Source: Phytopseudomonas dryadis (GTDB taxonomy: Bacteria > Pseudomonadota > Gammaproteobacteria > Pseudomonadales > Pseudomonadaceae). Taken from it: a stretch of 64,000 nt of DNA. Below, in pieces: positions 8,666 through 17,033 of this stretch (position 1 is its first letter; each line of letters starts with the position of its first letter). The position numbers and the translations under genes are program-made. Under the pieces are notes generated by a model. That model ran no database searches. It had not been told where the DNA came from and was given only the letters and a program-made list of their open reading frames with translations. Location of the stretch: positions 1-64,000 of the forward strand of contig NZ_QJUM01000017.1 of NCBI RefSeq assembly GCF_004327355.1, written 5' to 3'.

Positions 8666-8907
8666 CCCAGGCGGGCCCATAAGCGGCTGCGAATGCTTTC
8701 CCAGTCCTGCGCGTCGCCAGGCTTGTCACGGTAGGCGTCGAGGCGTCGCTGTACTTCCTCGCGTTGCTGTGCCGAGAGAGGCGGGGCGTTGTCGGGCTGC
8801 GCAGCCACGCTGTCCCAAAGATCCTCTGCCAGTTGTATGCGTTCGGCAGGGGAGAGCTTGAGCAATTCACTGGTAAAGGTGGCAGCGGTAGAGGAAACGC
8901 CGGACAT
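8662..8907 (-). CDS. Addiction-module antitoxin partner of the ParE-type toxin
   Basis: An 81-residue protein with the addiction-module core ELLKLSPAERIQLAEDLWDSVA, a distant relative of the orphan antitoxin at 7588. Such proteins neutralise a RelE/ParE toxin and repress their own promoter. It lies upstream of the toxin and overlaps it by 4 bases, so the two are translationally coupled and the antitoxin is made first. The C-terminal half (RLDAYRDKPGDAQDWESIRSRLW) is the predicted toxin-wrapping segment. Confidence 0.87.
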   Translation of the reverse strand: MSGVSSTAATFTSELLKLSPAERIQLAEDLWDSVAAQPDNAPPLSAQQREEVQRRLDAYRDKPGDAQDWESIRSRLWARLG

Positions 8908-8999
8908 GATTTCGATTCCCAGGATTCGTTAGCCTGACTCTTATGCTAGCACGGTGTCCTGGTCTGGGGGATTTGGTCAATGAGCCCGCTGCAATCATC

Positions 9000-9078
9000 G
9001 CGGTAAGACTGATTCATATCCGTAAGATGGATCGGGGCGCGTAGCCTAGCCGAAGGCGTAATCCGTCGTTTACCGCGA
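9000..9078. repeat. 79-bp MITE-like element, right copy
   Basis: Direct repeat of 8131-8209, in the same orientation with a single base difference, 869 bases apart. The rest of the 8908-9394 gap holds sequence shared with 7020-7251 (the duplicated region in front of the EF-hand gene) and no gene. Confidence 0.85.
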
Positions 9079-9394
9079 CCTGGGGCTGCATCCGCTGATA
9101 TGCCTGAGCGCCTCGCCTCGTGAACTGCACCCCAAAAGTTGGACGCCGATCCAATCTCTGGGGTTTGTGTCGTACCGGTTTCGTGTAGTGGATCACACCT
9201 GCGGCTGGGCTGCATGCCTCGATAAGCCTTAGGGTATGGCTGGAGCTGTGTAATCTTCAGGCACCGGGCGCACGTGAGCAATTCTTCATCGAGCATGGAG
9301 TTTTGTCGTGTTGTTATCTACGACATGCCGTTGATATCTGGCAATCTCCAGTACCAACGCTATCTTCTTGGCCCATCATCGATAGGGGATTTTT

Positions 9395-9838
9395 ATGTTA
9401 TCGCTTGCACGGATGTTTTCCGGCGGCCTGCTGCTGGCCCTGGTAGCCGCCAATGCGGCAGCGGCTGACATAGAGGAGATTTTCCGCTCGGAGGATAGCG
9501 ACGGCGACGGAGCGATTTCCGTCGAGGAAGCCCGGGCCGCAGCGCCCGCCACCTTCCGTACCATTGACCGGGATGGTAATGGGATGGTCGATGTGGAGGA
9601 GATCGCTGCCTACACGGTTGCCGAGAGCGGCCCCGATATGGTGTGGCCGGCCGAGGTGTTGGCTTCGGTGGCGCAGAAGACGCTGGAGTATTGGGATGGC
9701 AATGGCGATGGAAAGGTGACCGAAGAAGAGTATGTGGAGGCTTCGGTCGCCTTGATGCTGTTGGCCGATACGGATGGTGATCGTCGAGTGGCCCGTGAGG
9801 AGCTGCAGCGGTTTCGGGGTGAGGCGGTAACGCCCTGA
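9395..9838 (+). CDS. Secreted EF-hand calcium-binding protein
   Basis: A 147-residue protein with a signal peptide (about residues 1-24, cleavage after AAAA) and four EF-hand loops: DSDGDGAISVEE, DRDGNGMVDVEE, DGNGDGKVTEEE and DTDGDRRVAREE. Loops 1-3 have the acidic residues and Gly of a canonical calcium site; loop 4 has Arg at the Gly+1 region and may be weak. It is predicted periplasmic or exported. The function is unknown; a calcium buffer or sensor is plausible. The gene and its upstream region are duplicated in decayed form at 7252. ATG 9395 follows AGGGGA. Confidence 0.85.
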   Translation: MLSLARMFSGGLLLALVAANAAAADIEEIFRSEDSDGDGAISVEEARAAAPATFRTIDRDGNGMVDVEEIAAYTVAESGPDMVWPAEVLASVAQKTLEYWDGNGDGKVTEEEYVEASVALMLLADTDGDRRVAREELQRFRGEAVTP

Positions 9839-9901
9839 GAGAATCTGCGCAGTGACGAGGCAGGCTGCTCCTGGTCAAGCGCGCCTGGAGCATCCTTCGA
9901 C

Positions 9902-9998
9902 CAACGCCTTGCCTTGCCCGGGGCGTTGTGCTGTTTGGGATTTGTGCCGGTGTCGAAGTCGTTCGGCGGATTACGCCTACGGTCAATACGTCCTACGG
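9902..9998. repeat. Hairpin plus REP unit
   Basis: An imperfect hairpin (CAACGCC ... GGGGCGTTG, 9902-9928) is followed after about 30 bases by a REP unit at 9961-9998 (GGCGGATTACGCCTACGGTC, then CGTCCTACGG). The same hairpin-spacer-REP order occurs at 6961-7065 and 10900-10998. This fills most of the gap between the EF-hand gene and the higA-like gene. Confidence 0.7.
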
Positions 9999-10070
9999 AT
10001 CGATTGCGGCAGGGCGCTTACCCTGCCACATCGCGATAGCGCAGACTCTCTGCACCTGCACTGCGCAGGA

Positions 10071-10391
10071 TCACGCAAAAACGACTTCTACTCGTCCTGC
10101 TTTGCGTGTGCGTGGTGCTTGTTTCACCACTATCTGGACATCACGGCCGAGGCGTGACAGGCAATCCATCATCCGGGCTTCACTGATGCCTCTGAATTTT
10201 CCGCGCAGTATGTCGGAAACCTTTGGCTGGGAAAGACCCAGGATTTCGGCGGCTTCGACCTGGGTCAGGTGGCGGGCTTTAATGATGCTGCCAATTTTTG
10301 CAGCCAACTGCGCTTTGACTTGCATCTCGTTGGCATCTGCTCTGCCAAGATCGGCGTAAACGTTTCCGGTGCCAGCTTCGATTTCGATCAT
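10071..10391 (-). CDS. HigA-like XRE antitoxin
   Basis: A 106-residue helix-turn-helix antitoxin, second gene of a toxin-first pair. The DNA-binding region is LTQVEAAEILGLSQPKVSDILRGKF. The start is the ATG overlapping the stop of the toxin gene (10388-10391), giving MIEIEAGTGNVYADLG, a common N-terminus for this HTH family. It should bind its own promoter, where a palindrome is seen at 10781-10796, and neutralise the Gp49/HigB-type toxin. Open frame extends upstream of this start, but that part lies over the toxin gene. Confidence 0.85.
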   Translation of the reverse strand: MIEIEAGTGNVYADLGRADANEMQVKAQLAAKIGSIIKARHLTQVEAAEILGLSQPKVSDILRGKFRGISEARMMDCLSRLGRDVQIVVKQAPRTRKAGRVEVVFA

Positions 10392-10738
10392 GTCTTTAAG
10401 CCCTTTGCATGTTCTTGCGCATCTCTCAGCCTGGATTTGATCAGGTCGAGGTCGTGCTTTGGAGTCTCTATGCCTTTGGTTGATTTTTTCTGAAAGCAAT
10501 GCAGGGCATAGACGACTGCTCCGAGCTTGACGGTGTAGACGGCTCGATAAGTATCGCCATCGTAGTCCTCGACAACCTCCAGTACTCCAGCGCCCGAAAA
10601 GCCTTTCATTGGTTTCGCCTGGGAATGCTTGTGACCCTCCTGAGCCAGGTGGAGGGCAAAACCGAATATGTCCTGTACCTCGTCGGGCATATCCAAGAGA
10701 TCCTTTTTGCTGCTACCCACCCAGTGCAAGGGCTTCAT
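10388..10738 (-). CDS. HigB/RelE-like (Gp49 family) toxin
   Basis: A 116-residue toxin of the phage Gp49/HigB-like branch of the RelE superfamily. Visible features are MKPLHWVGSSKKDL at the start, DEVQDIFGFALHLAQ, the glycine-rich GFSGAGVLEVVEDYDGDTYRAVYTVK and the C-terminal YALHCFQKKSTKGIETPKHD segment typical of the family. Members usually cleave mRNA at the ribosome. It precedes and overlaps its antitoxin by 4 bases, the HigBA order, unlike the antitoxin-first pair at 8366-8907. Confidence 0.87.
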   Translation of the reverse strand: MKPLHWVGSSKKDLLDMPDEVQDIFGFALHLAQEGHKHSQAKPMKGFSGAGVLEVVEDYDGDTYRAVYTVKLGAVVYALHCFQKKSTKGIETPKHDLDLIKSRLRDAQEHAKGLKT

Positions 10739-10780
10739 TCCAATGCTCGCTCCATGAGATGGCTGGATGTTAATTTATAC

Positions 10781-10796
10781 CAATATGGATATATTG
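10781..10796. promoter_or_regulatory. Candidate operator of the higBA-like pair
   Basis: CAATAT, four bases, ATATTG: a perfect 6-bp inverted repeat 43 bases upstream of the toxin start, in an AT-rich patch. Reading the minus strand, TATAAAT lies just downstream. It is a plausible autorepressor site for the XRE antitoxin. This is inferred from position only. Confidence 0.4.
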
Positions 10797-10827
10797 CAAG
10801 GCGCAGTAAGATTGATTGTAGAGGGGG

Positions 10828-10893
10828 AGGGGCGCAAGCCACGTACCAGTCGATTTCTGCTTCGAGTTCCGCCTAGACCTCGGGTCGTAGCCG
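10828..10893 (-). pseudogene. Remnant of a ParE-type toxin gene
   Basis: About 65 bases match the 5' part of the intact toxin gene (8586-8651) with a few substitutions, one of which creates a stop where the intact copy reads GAG. It corresponds roughly to toxin residues 4-25. No other part of the gene and no antitoxin are present. It is followed directly by a hairpin/REP block. Confidence 0.75.
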
Positions 10894-10899
10894 GCTGCA

Positions 10900-10998
10900 C
10901 CCAACGCCCCGACTCGTGCGGGGCGTTGGGCTGTTCGGGATTTGTGCTGGCGTCGGTGTCGTTCGGCGGATCAGGTCTTCGGCCAATACGTCCTACGG
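10900..10998. repeat. Strong hairpin plus REP unit ahead of the transposase gene
   Basis: A perfect hairpin with 12-base arms (CCCAACGCCCCG, loop ACTCGTG, 10900-10930) is followed by a REP-like unit at 10961-10998 (GTTCGGCGGATCAGG, then ACGTCCTACGG). It lies about 70 bases upstream of the REP-associated transposase gene. REP units flanking their transposase are the usual arrangement for this family. Confidence 0.75.
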
Positions 10999-11069
10999 AT
11001 TGATCGCGGCAAGCACGCTGCCGGTCTGCGGTCTATGCTTGCTCCTTTCACATGGAAAGGGTGGCAAGG

Positions 11070-11600
11070 ATGCCGAACTACCGTCGTGTTCATACGCCAG
11101 GGTCGACCTGGTTCTTTACCGCCGCGTTGCTGCGGCGTCGCGATAATGACCTGTTGGTGAGGCATGTCGAGGTGCTGCGCGATGCGGTACTGCGGGTGCA
11201 GCGCCTGCATCCGTTCGTGATCGATGCCTGGGTGGTGCTGCCCGAGCACATGCACTGCGTGTGGACGCTGCCGCCGGGGGATAGCGCCCGGCCACTGCGC
11301 TGGCGCCTGCTCAAGACATTCTTCTGCCGCGCCCTGCCGCCTGCCGAATACCGTGCGATGGTGCACCTGCCGCGAGGTCAGCGCGGTATCTGGCAGCGTG
11401 GCTATTGCGAGCATCTGATCCGCAATGAAGAGGATTTCCGCTGGCATGTCGATTATGTGCACCTCAACCCGCTCAAGCATGGGCTGGTGCGCCAGGCGCG
11501 GGATTGGCCTCACTCGAGTGTTCACCGTGACGTGCGTGCCGGGTGGTCTCCACTGGAACGGGCGAGCCGTTCCGAGCTCGAGGTTGCAGGGGATGCGTGA
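11070..11600 (+). CDS. REP-associated tyrosine transposase (RAYT)
   Basis: A 176-residue Y1/HuH single-strand nuclease of the IS200/IS605-related RAYT family. The HuH metal motif is in LPEHMHCVW and the catalytic tyrosine region is VDYVHLNPLKHGLV, both canonical. Such proteins cleave and join REP palindromes and are thought to have spread them; they are usually single-copy and vertically kept. The start at MPNYRRV is preferred because that is the usual N-terminus; a start six codons upstream is possible. REP-like units of the GGCGGATTACGCC type lie at 7024, 8161, 8298, 9030, 9961, 10961 and 14634. The catalytic residues look intact. Confidence 0.92.
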   Translation: MPNYRRVHTPGSTWFFTAALLRRRDNDLLVRHVEVLRDAVLRVQRLHPFVIDAWVVLPEHMHCVWTLPPGDSARPLRWRLLKTFFCRALPPAEYRAMVHLPRGQRGIWQRGYCEHLIRNEEDFRWHVDYVHLNPLKHGLVRQARDWPHSSVHRDVRAGWSPLERASRSELEVAGDA

Positions 11601-11772
11601 GAGGTTGCCGTTTCTTGCGTGCCTTGCTGAGCCTCCGCGCCTCTGTTTAGTAATGGACGCTGCGTGGTGGCTTACACTGTTTCCCGATCACTGGAGCCAT
11701 TGACGACCAAACAGGCATTGCTTCCAGAGCTTTCATCGCGATATGTGGCATGAGTGCCAGGGAGAACGCGTC

Positions 11773-14178
11773 ATGAGTATCGAATACGGCCAGCGCCCTT
11801 TGCGGGTCACCCTGACTGCCTGGGTGGTGCTGGTGCTGGGTGTGCTGATGGTTGCCGGCGGTGGCTATCTCGCCATGCTGGGCGGCTCCTGGTATTACCT
11901 GGCGATCGGCATGGGGCTGCTGCTGGTGGCGGGGTTGCTGTTCGCTCGGCGCCGGGCAGCGATCGGGTTGTACGGGGTGCTGTTACTGGCGACGCTGGCC
12001 TGGACGGTCTACGAGGTGCGTTTCGATTGGTGGCAACTGGCACCGCGTATAGACCTGTGGTGCATTCTCGGCCTCTGGCTGATGCTGCCGTTCGTCAATC
12101 GCCATGTGAGCGCTGGCGGAGGCTGGCGTGACGGTGCCAGTGCTCTGCTGGGGCTCGGCGTGCTGGCCGGGGCGCTGATGGCAGTCTATTCCCTGACGCA
12201 GGACTACCATTCCCTGACGGGCGAGTTCAGCGATGCGCAGATGCAACCGTCGCCTCTGGAGCAGGCGCCGCGTTCGCCGCATGAGTGGCCTGCCTACGGC
12301 GGTTCCGAGCGGGGCGATCGTTATTCGAGCGCCGATCAGATAAACCCGGGCAACGCCGGCCAGCTGGAAAAGGCCTGGGAGTACCACACGGGCGATTTGC
12401 CGGGGCCGAACGATCCTCACGAGCTGACCAACCAGGTCACGCCTCTGAAGGTCGGCGATAGACTGTTCATCTGTACGCCACATAGCGTTGCGATCGCCCT
12501 GGATGCCGACACGGGGCAGGAGCTCTGGCGCTTCGATCCCTCTATCAACCGCGATGCCAGGCATTACCAGCATATGACCTGCCGCGGCCTTGCCTATCAC
12601 GACGGCCCGCGCTATGCCGGAGCGGCTGCTTCTGCAGGTCAGTCGGATCGGCCTGCGGCACGTTGCGCGCGCCGTCTGTTCCTGCCTACCAATGACGCGA
12701 CCCTGATCGCGCTGGATCCTGGCGATGGCAAGTTGTGCGAGGATTTTGGCCGTGACGGGACGGTCGACCTGAAGGTCGGATTGGGGGACGACGCGCTGGG
12801 CGTGTACCTGCCAACCTCGCCCCCCGTGGTCACCGAAAAACTGGTGATCGTGGGCGGTTCCATCACCGACAACGGTTCGGTGGATTCGCCGGGCGGTGTC
12901 ATCCGCGCCTATGACGTACGAACCGGTCGGCTGGTCTGGAATTTCGATCCGGGCAACCCGGAGGCCACCGAGCCGTTGCCGTCGGGTGCAACCTATGTGC
13001 GCAGCACACCCAACTCCTGGACGATCGCCACGGCGGATGAAGCGCTGGGCCTGGTCTATATCCCCACCGGTAACCAGACCCCGGATCAGTGGGCGACTCC
13101 CCGCACCGAGCTGGCCGAGCGCTTCACCGCCAGTCTGGTCGCCCTGGATCTGGCCAGCGGCCAGGTTCGCTGGGAGTTTCAGACCGTGCACCATGACCTC
13201 TGGGATCGTGACTTGCCTTCACAGCCGACCCTGGTGGATATCGACCGGCCCGAAGGCAGGGTGCCCGCCATCATCCAGCCGACCAAGCGGGGTGACCTCT
13301 ATGTCCTCGACCGGCGCACCGGCGAGCCCATCGTGCCCGTCGAAGAGGTCGCGGTACCGCAAGGTACCGATTATGGCGAGCACACCGCGCCGACCCAGCC
13401 GGCATCGGCGCTCAGTTACGCGCCAGCGCAGCCCTTGCGCGAGCGGGACATGTGGGGTGGCACGCCGCTGGATCAGATGATGTGCCGTATCCAGTTCCGC
13501 AAGCTGCGCTATGAGGGTGACTTCACGCCGCCTTCCCTGCAAGGCTCGTTGATCTACCCGGGTAACGTGGGCACCTTCAACTGGCCGTCCGTGGCGGTCG
13601 ATCCGAACCGTCAACTGCTGTTCGGGGCGCCCAACTACCTGGCGTTCATCTCGCAGATGGTCAAGCGCAGCGAGGTGAACGCCGAGGCGCGCAGCGGTGG
13701 CGGCGAAACCGGCTTGCAGCCCAACCTCGGGGCGCCGTATCTGGTTCGCCTGGAGCCGTTCCTGTCGGCGCTTGGCTTGCCCTGCCAGGCGCCGCCCTGG
13801 GGCTACGTGACGGCGGTCGACCTGCGCACCATGAAGAAAGTCTGGATGCACAAGAACGGTACCAGTCGCGACAGTGCCCCGCTGGGCTTGCCGTTCACGG
13901 TCGGCACGCCGGCGCTGGGTGGGCCGGTGGTGACCGCGGGTGGCGTGGCATTCATGAGCGGCTCTCTGGACTATTACCTGCGTGCCTATGACCTGCAGAC
14001 CGGCAAGGAGCTCTGGAAGGGGCGTCTGCCAGCTGGCGGGCAGGCCACGCCCATGACCTATGTCTCGGAGAAGTCCGGCAAACAGTTCGTCGTGCAGATG
14101 GCCGGCGGGCATGGCTCGTTCGGCACCACAATCGGTGACTCGGTAACGGCCTGGACGTTGGCGGAGGATAAGCAGTAA
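11773..14178 (+). CDS. gcd: Membrane-bound PQQ glucose dehydrogenase
   Basis: Quinoprotein of the glucose/quinate/shikimate family that oxidises sugar in the periplasm, glucose to gluconate in the best-known case, and passes electrons to ubiquinone. It has 801 residues, the length of Gcd. Five membrane helices occupy about residues 10-145, followed by the PQQ beta-propeller with repeated W-docking motifs (GQELWRFDP, RLVWNFDPG, GQVRWEFQT, KELWKGRLP) and the family signature HHDLWDRDLPSQP. The start MSIEYGQRPL has GGGAGA upstream. No PQQ synthesis genes are in the window. A quinate or shikimate substrate cannot be excluded. Confidence 0.9.
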   Translation: MSIEYGQRPLRVTLTAWVVLVLGVLMVAGGGYLAMLGGSWYYLAIGMGLLLVAGLLFARRRAAIGLYGVLLLATLAWTVYEVRFDWWQLAPRIDLWCILGLWLMLPFVNRHVSAGGGWRDGASALLGLGVLAGALMAVYSLTQDYHSLTGEFSDAQMQPSPLEQAPRSPHEWPAYGGSERGDRYSSADQINPGNAGQLEKAWEYHTGDLPGPNDPHELTNQVTPLKVGDRLFICTPHSVAIALDADTGQELWRFDPSINRDARHYQHMTCRGLAYHDGPRYAGAAASAGQSDRPAARCARRLFLPTNDATLIALDPGDGKLCEDFGRDGTVDLKVGLGDDALGVYLPTSPPVVTEKLVIVGGSITDNGSVDSPGGVIRAYDVRTGRLVWNFDPGNPEATEPLPSGATYVRSTPNSWTIATADEALGLVYIPTGNQTPDQWATPRTELAERFTASLVALDLASGQVRWEFQTVHHDLWDRDLPSQPTLVDIDRPEGRVPAIIQPTKRGDLYVLDRRTGEPIVPVEEVAVPQGTDYGEHTAPTQPASALSYAPAQPLRERDMWGGTPLDQMMCRIQFRKLRYEGDFTPPSLQGSLIYPGNVGTFNWPSVAVDPNRQLLFGAPNYLAFISQMVKRSEVNAEARSGGGETGLQPNLGAPYLVRLEPFLSALGLPCQAPPWGYVTAVDLRTMKKVWMHKNGTSRDSAPLGLPFTVGTPALGGPVVTAGGVAFMSGSLDYYLRAYDLQTGKELWKGRLPAGGQATPMTYVSEKSGKQFVVQMAGGHGSFGTTIGDSVTAWTLAEDKQ

Positions 14179-14351
14179 GCGACGGGGAGGTTCGCAGGGG
14201 CCGTGCGTATCGCTGGCGCTCCTTTCATCCCATATCGCGGCCCAAAGGTGGATGGATGAAGCGCTGGCTACGGGCCCCGATCCACCCTGCGTTATGGCTC
14301 GCGAGATCAAGGGTCGCCTGACAGGATGCTACAAGGCGGTAGCGGACGAAC

Positions 14352-14666
14352 GTAGGATGGGTGAAAACCACCAATTGCCATGGGTTTCACCCATCCTACG
14401 GGCTATCAGATAGATATTTCCTGGTGGGCAGTAAGGCAGAAGCGGATGGTCGTAGGGTGGACGACGCTTGCCTACGCGGCCCGACCCGTCCACCTCTCCG
14501 CAATCGCAGTGGTGGACAAAAAGAGCGTTGTCCACCCTACGTCCGCTTGCGCCTCTTTGCAGCCCGTAGGATGGGTGAAACCCATCAATTGCCGATGGGT
14601 TGCACCCATCCTACGAACTGTTCGGGGTTGTGCGACGGATTACGCCTGCGGCTAATACGCCCTACG
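14352..14666. repeat. Cluster of palindromic repeats between gcd and prfC
   Basis: The 14179-14744 gap holds four repeat units: a 48-bp palindrome at 14352-14399 (GTAGGATGGGTGAAA to its complement), a longer element at 14452-14540 (GTAGGGTGGACGACGC to GTCCACCCTAC), a second 49-bp palindrome at 14566-14614, and a REP unit at 14634-14666 (GACGGATTACGCCTGCGG, ending in CCCTACG). No gene is supported in this gap. Confidence 0.85.
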
Positions 14667-14683
14667 AATCTGAGCTCACGCGC

Positions 14684-14714
14684 AAAAAAGAACCGGCCTT
14701 TCGTGGGCCGGTTC
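14684..14714 (-). terminator. Rho-independent terminator of prfC
   Basis: On the minus strand a perfect 9-base stem (GAACCGGCC/GGCCGGTTC, 7-base loop) is followed by TTTTTT. It lies 30 bases after the prfC stop. Confidence 0.9.
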
Positions 14715-14744
14715 TCGTTTATCTCGCCGATAGATCTGCGCTGA

Positions 14745-16328
14745 TCAATGATGCTCGCGGGTGGCGCGGAATTTCACATCCGGCCAGCGTTCTTCCATCA
14801 GTGCCAGGTTGACCCGGGTCGGCGCCAGGTAGGTGAGGTGGCCGCCGCCGTCGAGGGCGAGGTTTTCCACGGCCTTGTTGGAAAACTCCTCCAGCTTCTT
14901 CCTGTCGTCGCATTCGATCCAGCGCGCCGACCAGACGGTGATCGGTTCGTAGGCGCACTCGACCTTGTATTCCTCTTTCAGGCGGCTGGCGACCACGTCG
15001 AACTGCAGCACACCGACGGCGCCGAGGATGATGTCGTTGCTGCGCTCGGGGAAGAACACCTGGGTGGCGCCTTCTTCGGCGAGTTGCTGCAGGCCCTGGC
15101 GCAGTTGCTTGGACTTGAGCGGATCCTTCAGGCGCACGCGGCGGAACAGTTCCGGGGCGAAGTGGGGGATGCCGGTGAAGCCGAGGTTCTCGCCTTCGCT
15201 GAAGGTATCGCCGATCTGGATGGTGCCGTGGTTGTGCAGGCCGATGATATCGCCGGCGAACGCCTCTTCCAGTTGCTCGCGCTCGCTGGAGAAGAAGGTC
15301 AGGGCGTCGCCGATGCGCACGTCCTTGCCGGTGCGCACATGGCGCATCTTCATGCCTTTCTCGTACTTGCCCGAGCAGATGCGCATGAAGGCGATCCTGT
15401 CCCGGTGCTTGGGGTCCATGTTCGCCTGGATCTTGAAGATGAAGCCGCTGAACTTCTCTTCCTCCGGCTCCACGGTGCGCTCGTGGGCGACCCGGGCCAG
15501 CGGGCGAGGGGCCCAGTCGACCACGGCGTCGAGCACATGGTCGACGCCGAAGTTGCCCAGGGCGGTGCCGAAGAACACCGGGGTCAGCTGGCCGCTGATG
15601 AACTCGTCCTGATCGAAGCCGTGGCAGGCGCCCTGCACCAGTTCCAGTTGTTCGAGGAAGCGTTCGTATTCGTCGCCCAGGTGGGCGCGGGCCTCGTCGG
15701 AGTCGAGTTTCTCGATGATCCGGGTTTCGGTGCGCTCGTGGCCGTGGCCGGGGGTGTAGACGATGATGTAGTCGCCTTCGAGGTGGTACACGCCCTTGAA
15801 GTCGCGGTAGCAGCCGATCGGCCAGGTGATCGGCGCGGCCTTGATCTTCAGCACCGCCTCGATCTCGTCGAGCAGCTCGATGGGGTCGCGGATGTCGCGG
15901 TCGAGCTTGTTGACGAAACTGACGATGGGCGTGTCGCGCAGGCGGCAGACGTCCATCAGGGCGATGGTGCGCGGCTCGACGCCTTTACCGCCGTCGAGCA
16001 CCATCAGCGCGCTGTCCACCGCGGTCAGGGTGCGGTAGGTGTCTTCGGAGAAGTCTTCGTGGCCGGGGGTGTCGAGCAGGTTGATCATGTGTTCGCGGTA
16101 GGGGAACTGCATCACCGAGGTGGTGATGGAGATGCCCCGCTGCTTTTCCATTTCCATCCAGTCGGAGGTCGCATGGCGGTCGGACTTGCGCGACTTGACC
16201 GTGCCGGCCACGGCGATCGCCTTGCCCATCAGCAGCAGCTTCTCGGTAATGGTGGTCTTACCGGCATCGGGGTGGGAGATGATGGCGAAGGTTCGGCGCT
16301 TGGCGACTTCGGCGGCCTGAGTGGTCAT
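14745..16328 (-). CDS. prfC: Peptide chain release factor 3
   Basis: Translational GTPase that recycles RF1/RF2 from the ribosome after termination. The 527-residue protein has the G1 loop SHPDAGKTT near residue 20, the switch [16 protein letters not shown], the G4 NKLD, and the RF3-type C-terminal domain. It is monocistronic, with its own terminator downstream and a repeat-containing gap upstream. ATG 16328 gives the usual N-terminus [19 protein letters not shown]. Confidence 0.97.
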   Translation of the reverse strand: MTTQAAEVAKRRTFAIISHPDAGKTTITEKLLLMGKAIAVAGTVKSRKSDRHATSDWMEMEKQRGISITTSVMQFPYREHMINLLDTPGHEDFSEDTYRTLTAVDSALMVLDGGKGVEPRTIALMDVCRLRDTPIVSFVNKLDRDIRDPIELLDEIEAVLKIKAAPITWPIGCYRDFKGVYHLEGDYIIVYTPGHGHERTETRIIEKLDSDEARAHLGDEYERFLEQLELVQGACHGFDQDEFISGQLTPVFFGTALGNFGVDHVLDAVVDWAPRPLARVAHERTVEPEEEKFSGFIFKIQANMDPKHRDRIAFMRICSGKYEKGMKMRHVRTGKDVRIGDALTFFSSEREQLEEAFAGDIIGLHNHGTIQIGDTFSEGENLGFTGIPHFAPELFRRVRLKDPLKSKQLRQGLQQLAEEGATQVFFPERSNDIILGAVGVLQFDVVASRLKEEYKVECAYEPITVWSARWIECDDRKKLEEFSNKAVENLALDGGGHLTYLAPTRVNLALMEERWPDVKFRATREHH

Positions 16329-16390
16329 GGGTACGTGCCTGCTTGAAAGCGGTGGCGGGCGATCTAGGCCCGGAAAAACGCGCGATTATA

Positions 16391-16490
16391 GCAGGCTGTT
16401 GAAAAACTACCTGCGTTGCCAGCGCGGCGTTAAAAACAGGCTGGATCGCCAGCCCGGTCAAAGTGCACGGCGCTGGCGGCGGCTTGCTCT
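16391..16490. repeat. Short Pseudomonas-type intergenic repeat
   Basis: The prfC/DUF192 gap contains GCAGGCTGTTGAAAAACTAC followed by GTTAAAAACAGGCTG, a layout that looks like the short intergenic repeats common in pseudomonads. No second copy was noticed in this window, so the assignment is tentative. Confidence 0.35.
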
Positions 16491-16548
16491 GCGCGTTGCT
16501 GCGCTGTCGGATAGGATTGCCCCCAGGGTTCTTTCAACGAGGTGATTC

Positions 16549-16986
16549 ATGGCACTTTTTCGGCGCGCCCGCGCAATGCTTCTGCTGTGGGCGTGCGGCG
16601 CCCTGCCGGTGACCGCCCTGGCGGACACTGCCGCGTGCAGGGTGAGCTTCGATCAGGGGCGCTCCCTGCGCATGCCGCTGGCCGCCACGGCCGACGAGCG
16701 CGCGCTCGGCTTGTCCGGCCGCGACGACATCGGACCCGGCATGCTCTTCGCCTGGAAGGACTCCGCCGTGCGGGAGCTGTGGATGAAGGACACGCGGGTG
16801 CCCCTGTCGGCGGCCTTCATCGACGCTGACGGGGTGGTGCGGCGCCTGGTCGACATGCAGCCCTACAGCCTCCAGCGGCACAGTTCGATCGAGCCGATTC
16901 GCTACATCGTCGAACTGGCCAAGGGCGATTTCGCGCGGCTCGGGGTGACGGTCGGCAGCCGCGTGGGGATCGATTGTCCTGGCTGA
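16549..16986 (+). CDS. Exported DUF192-family protein
   Basis: A 145-residue DUF192 protein of unknown function. A signal peptide (residues 1-25, ending ALA-D) is followed by the DUF192 core: ADERALGLSGRDDIGPGMLFAWKDS, then WMKDTRVPLSAAFIDADG and the closing GSRVGIDCPG. The family is a small beta-barrel, exported in many bacteria. The start ATG follows GAGGTGA at good spacing. It is divergent from prfC and has no operon partners. Confidence 0.88.
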   Translation: MALFRRARAMLLLWACGALPVTALADTAACRVSFDQGRSLRMPLAATADERALGLSGRDDIGPGMLFAWKDSAVRELWMKDTRVPLSAAFIDADGVVRRLVDMQPYSLQRHSSIEPIRYIVELAKGDFARLGVTVGSRVGIDCPG

Positions 16987-17033
16987 TGGGCGTTGCGCGT
17001 TTCTGTCAGTGCCGGCAGCGATCATTGTCTATC

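Noticed and set aside
11743..11772. Upstream ATG for gcd
   Set aside because: The extra ten residues precede no ribosome site of note, whereas ATG 11773 has GGGAGA at good spacing and the usual MSIEYG-like start.
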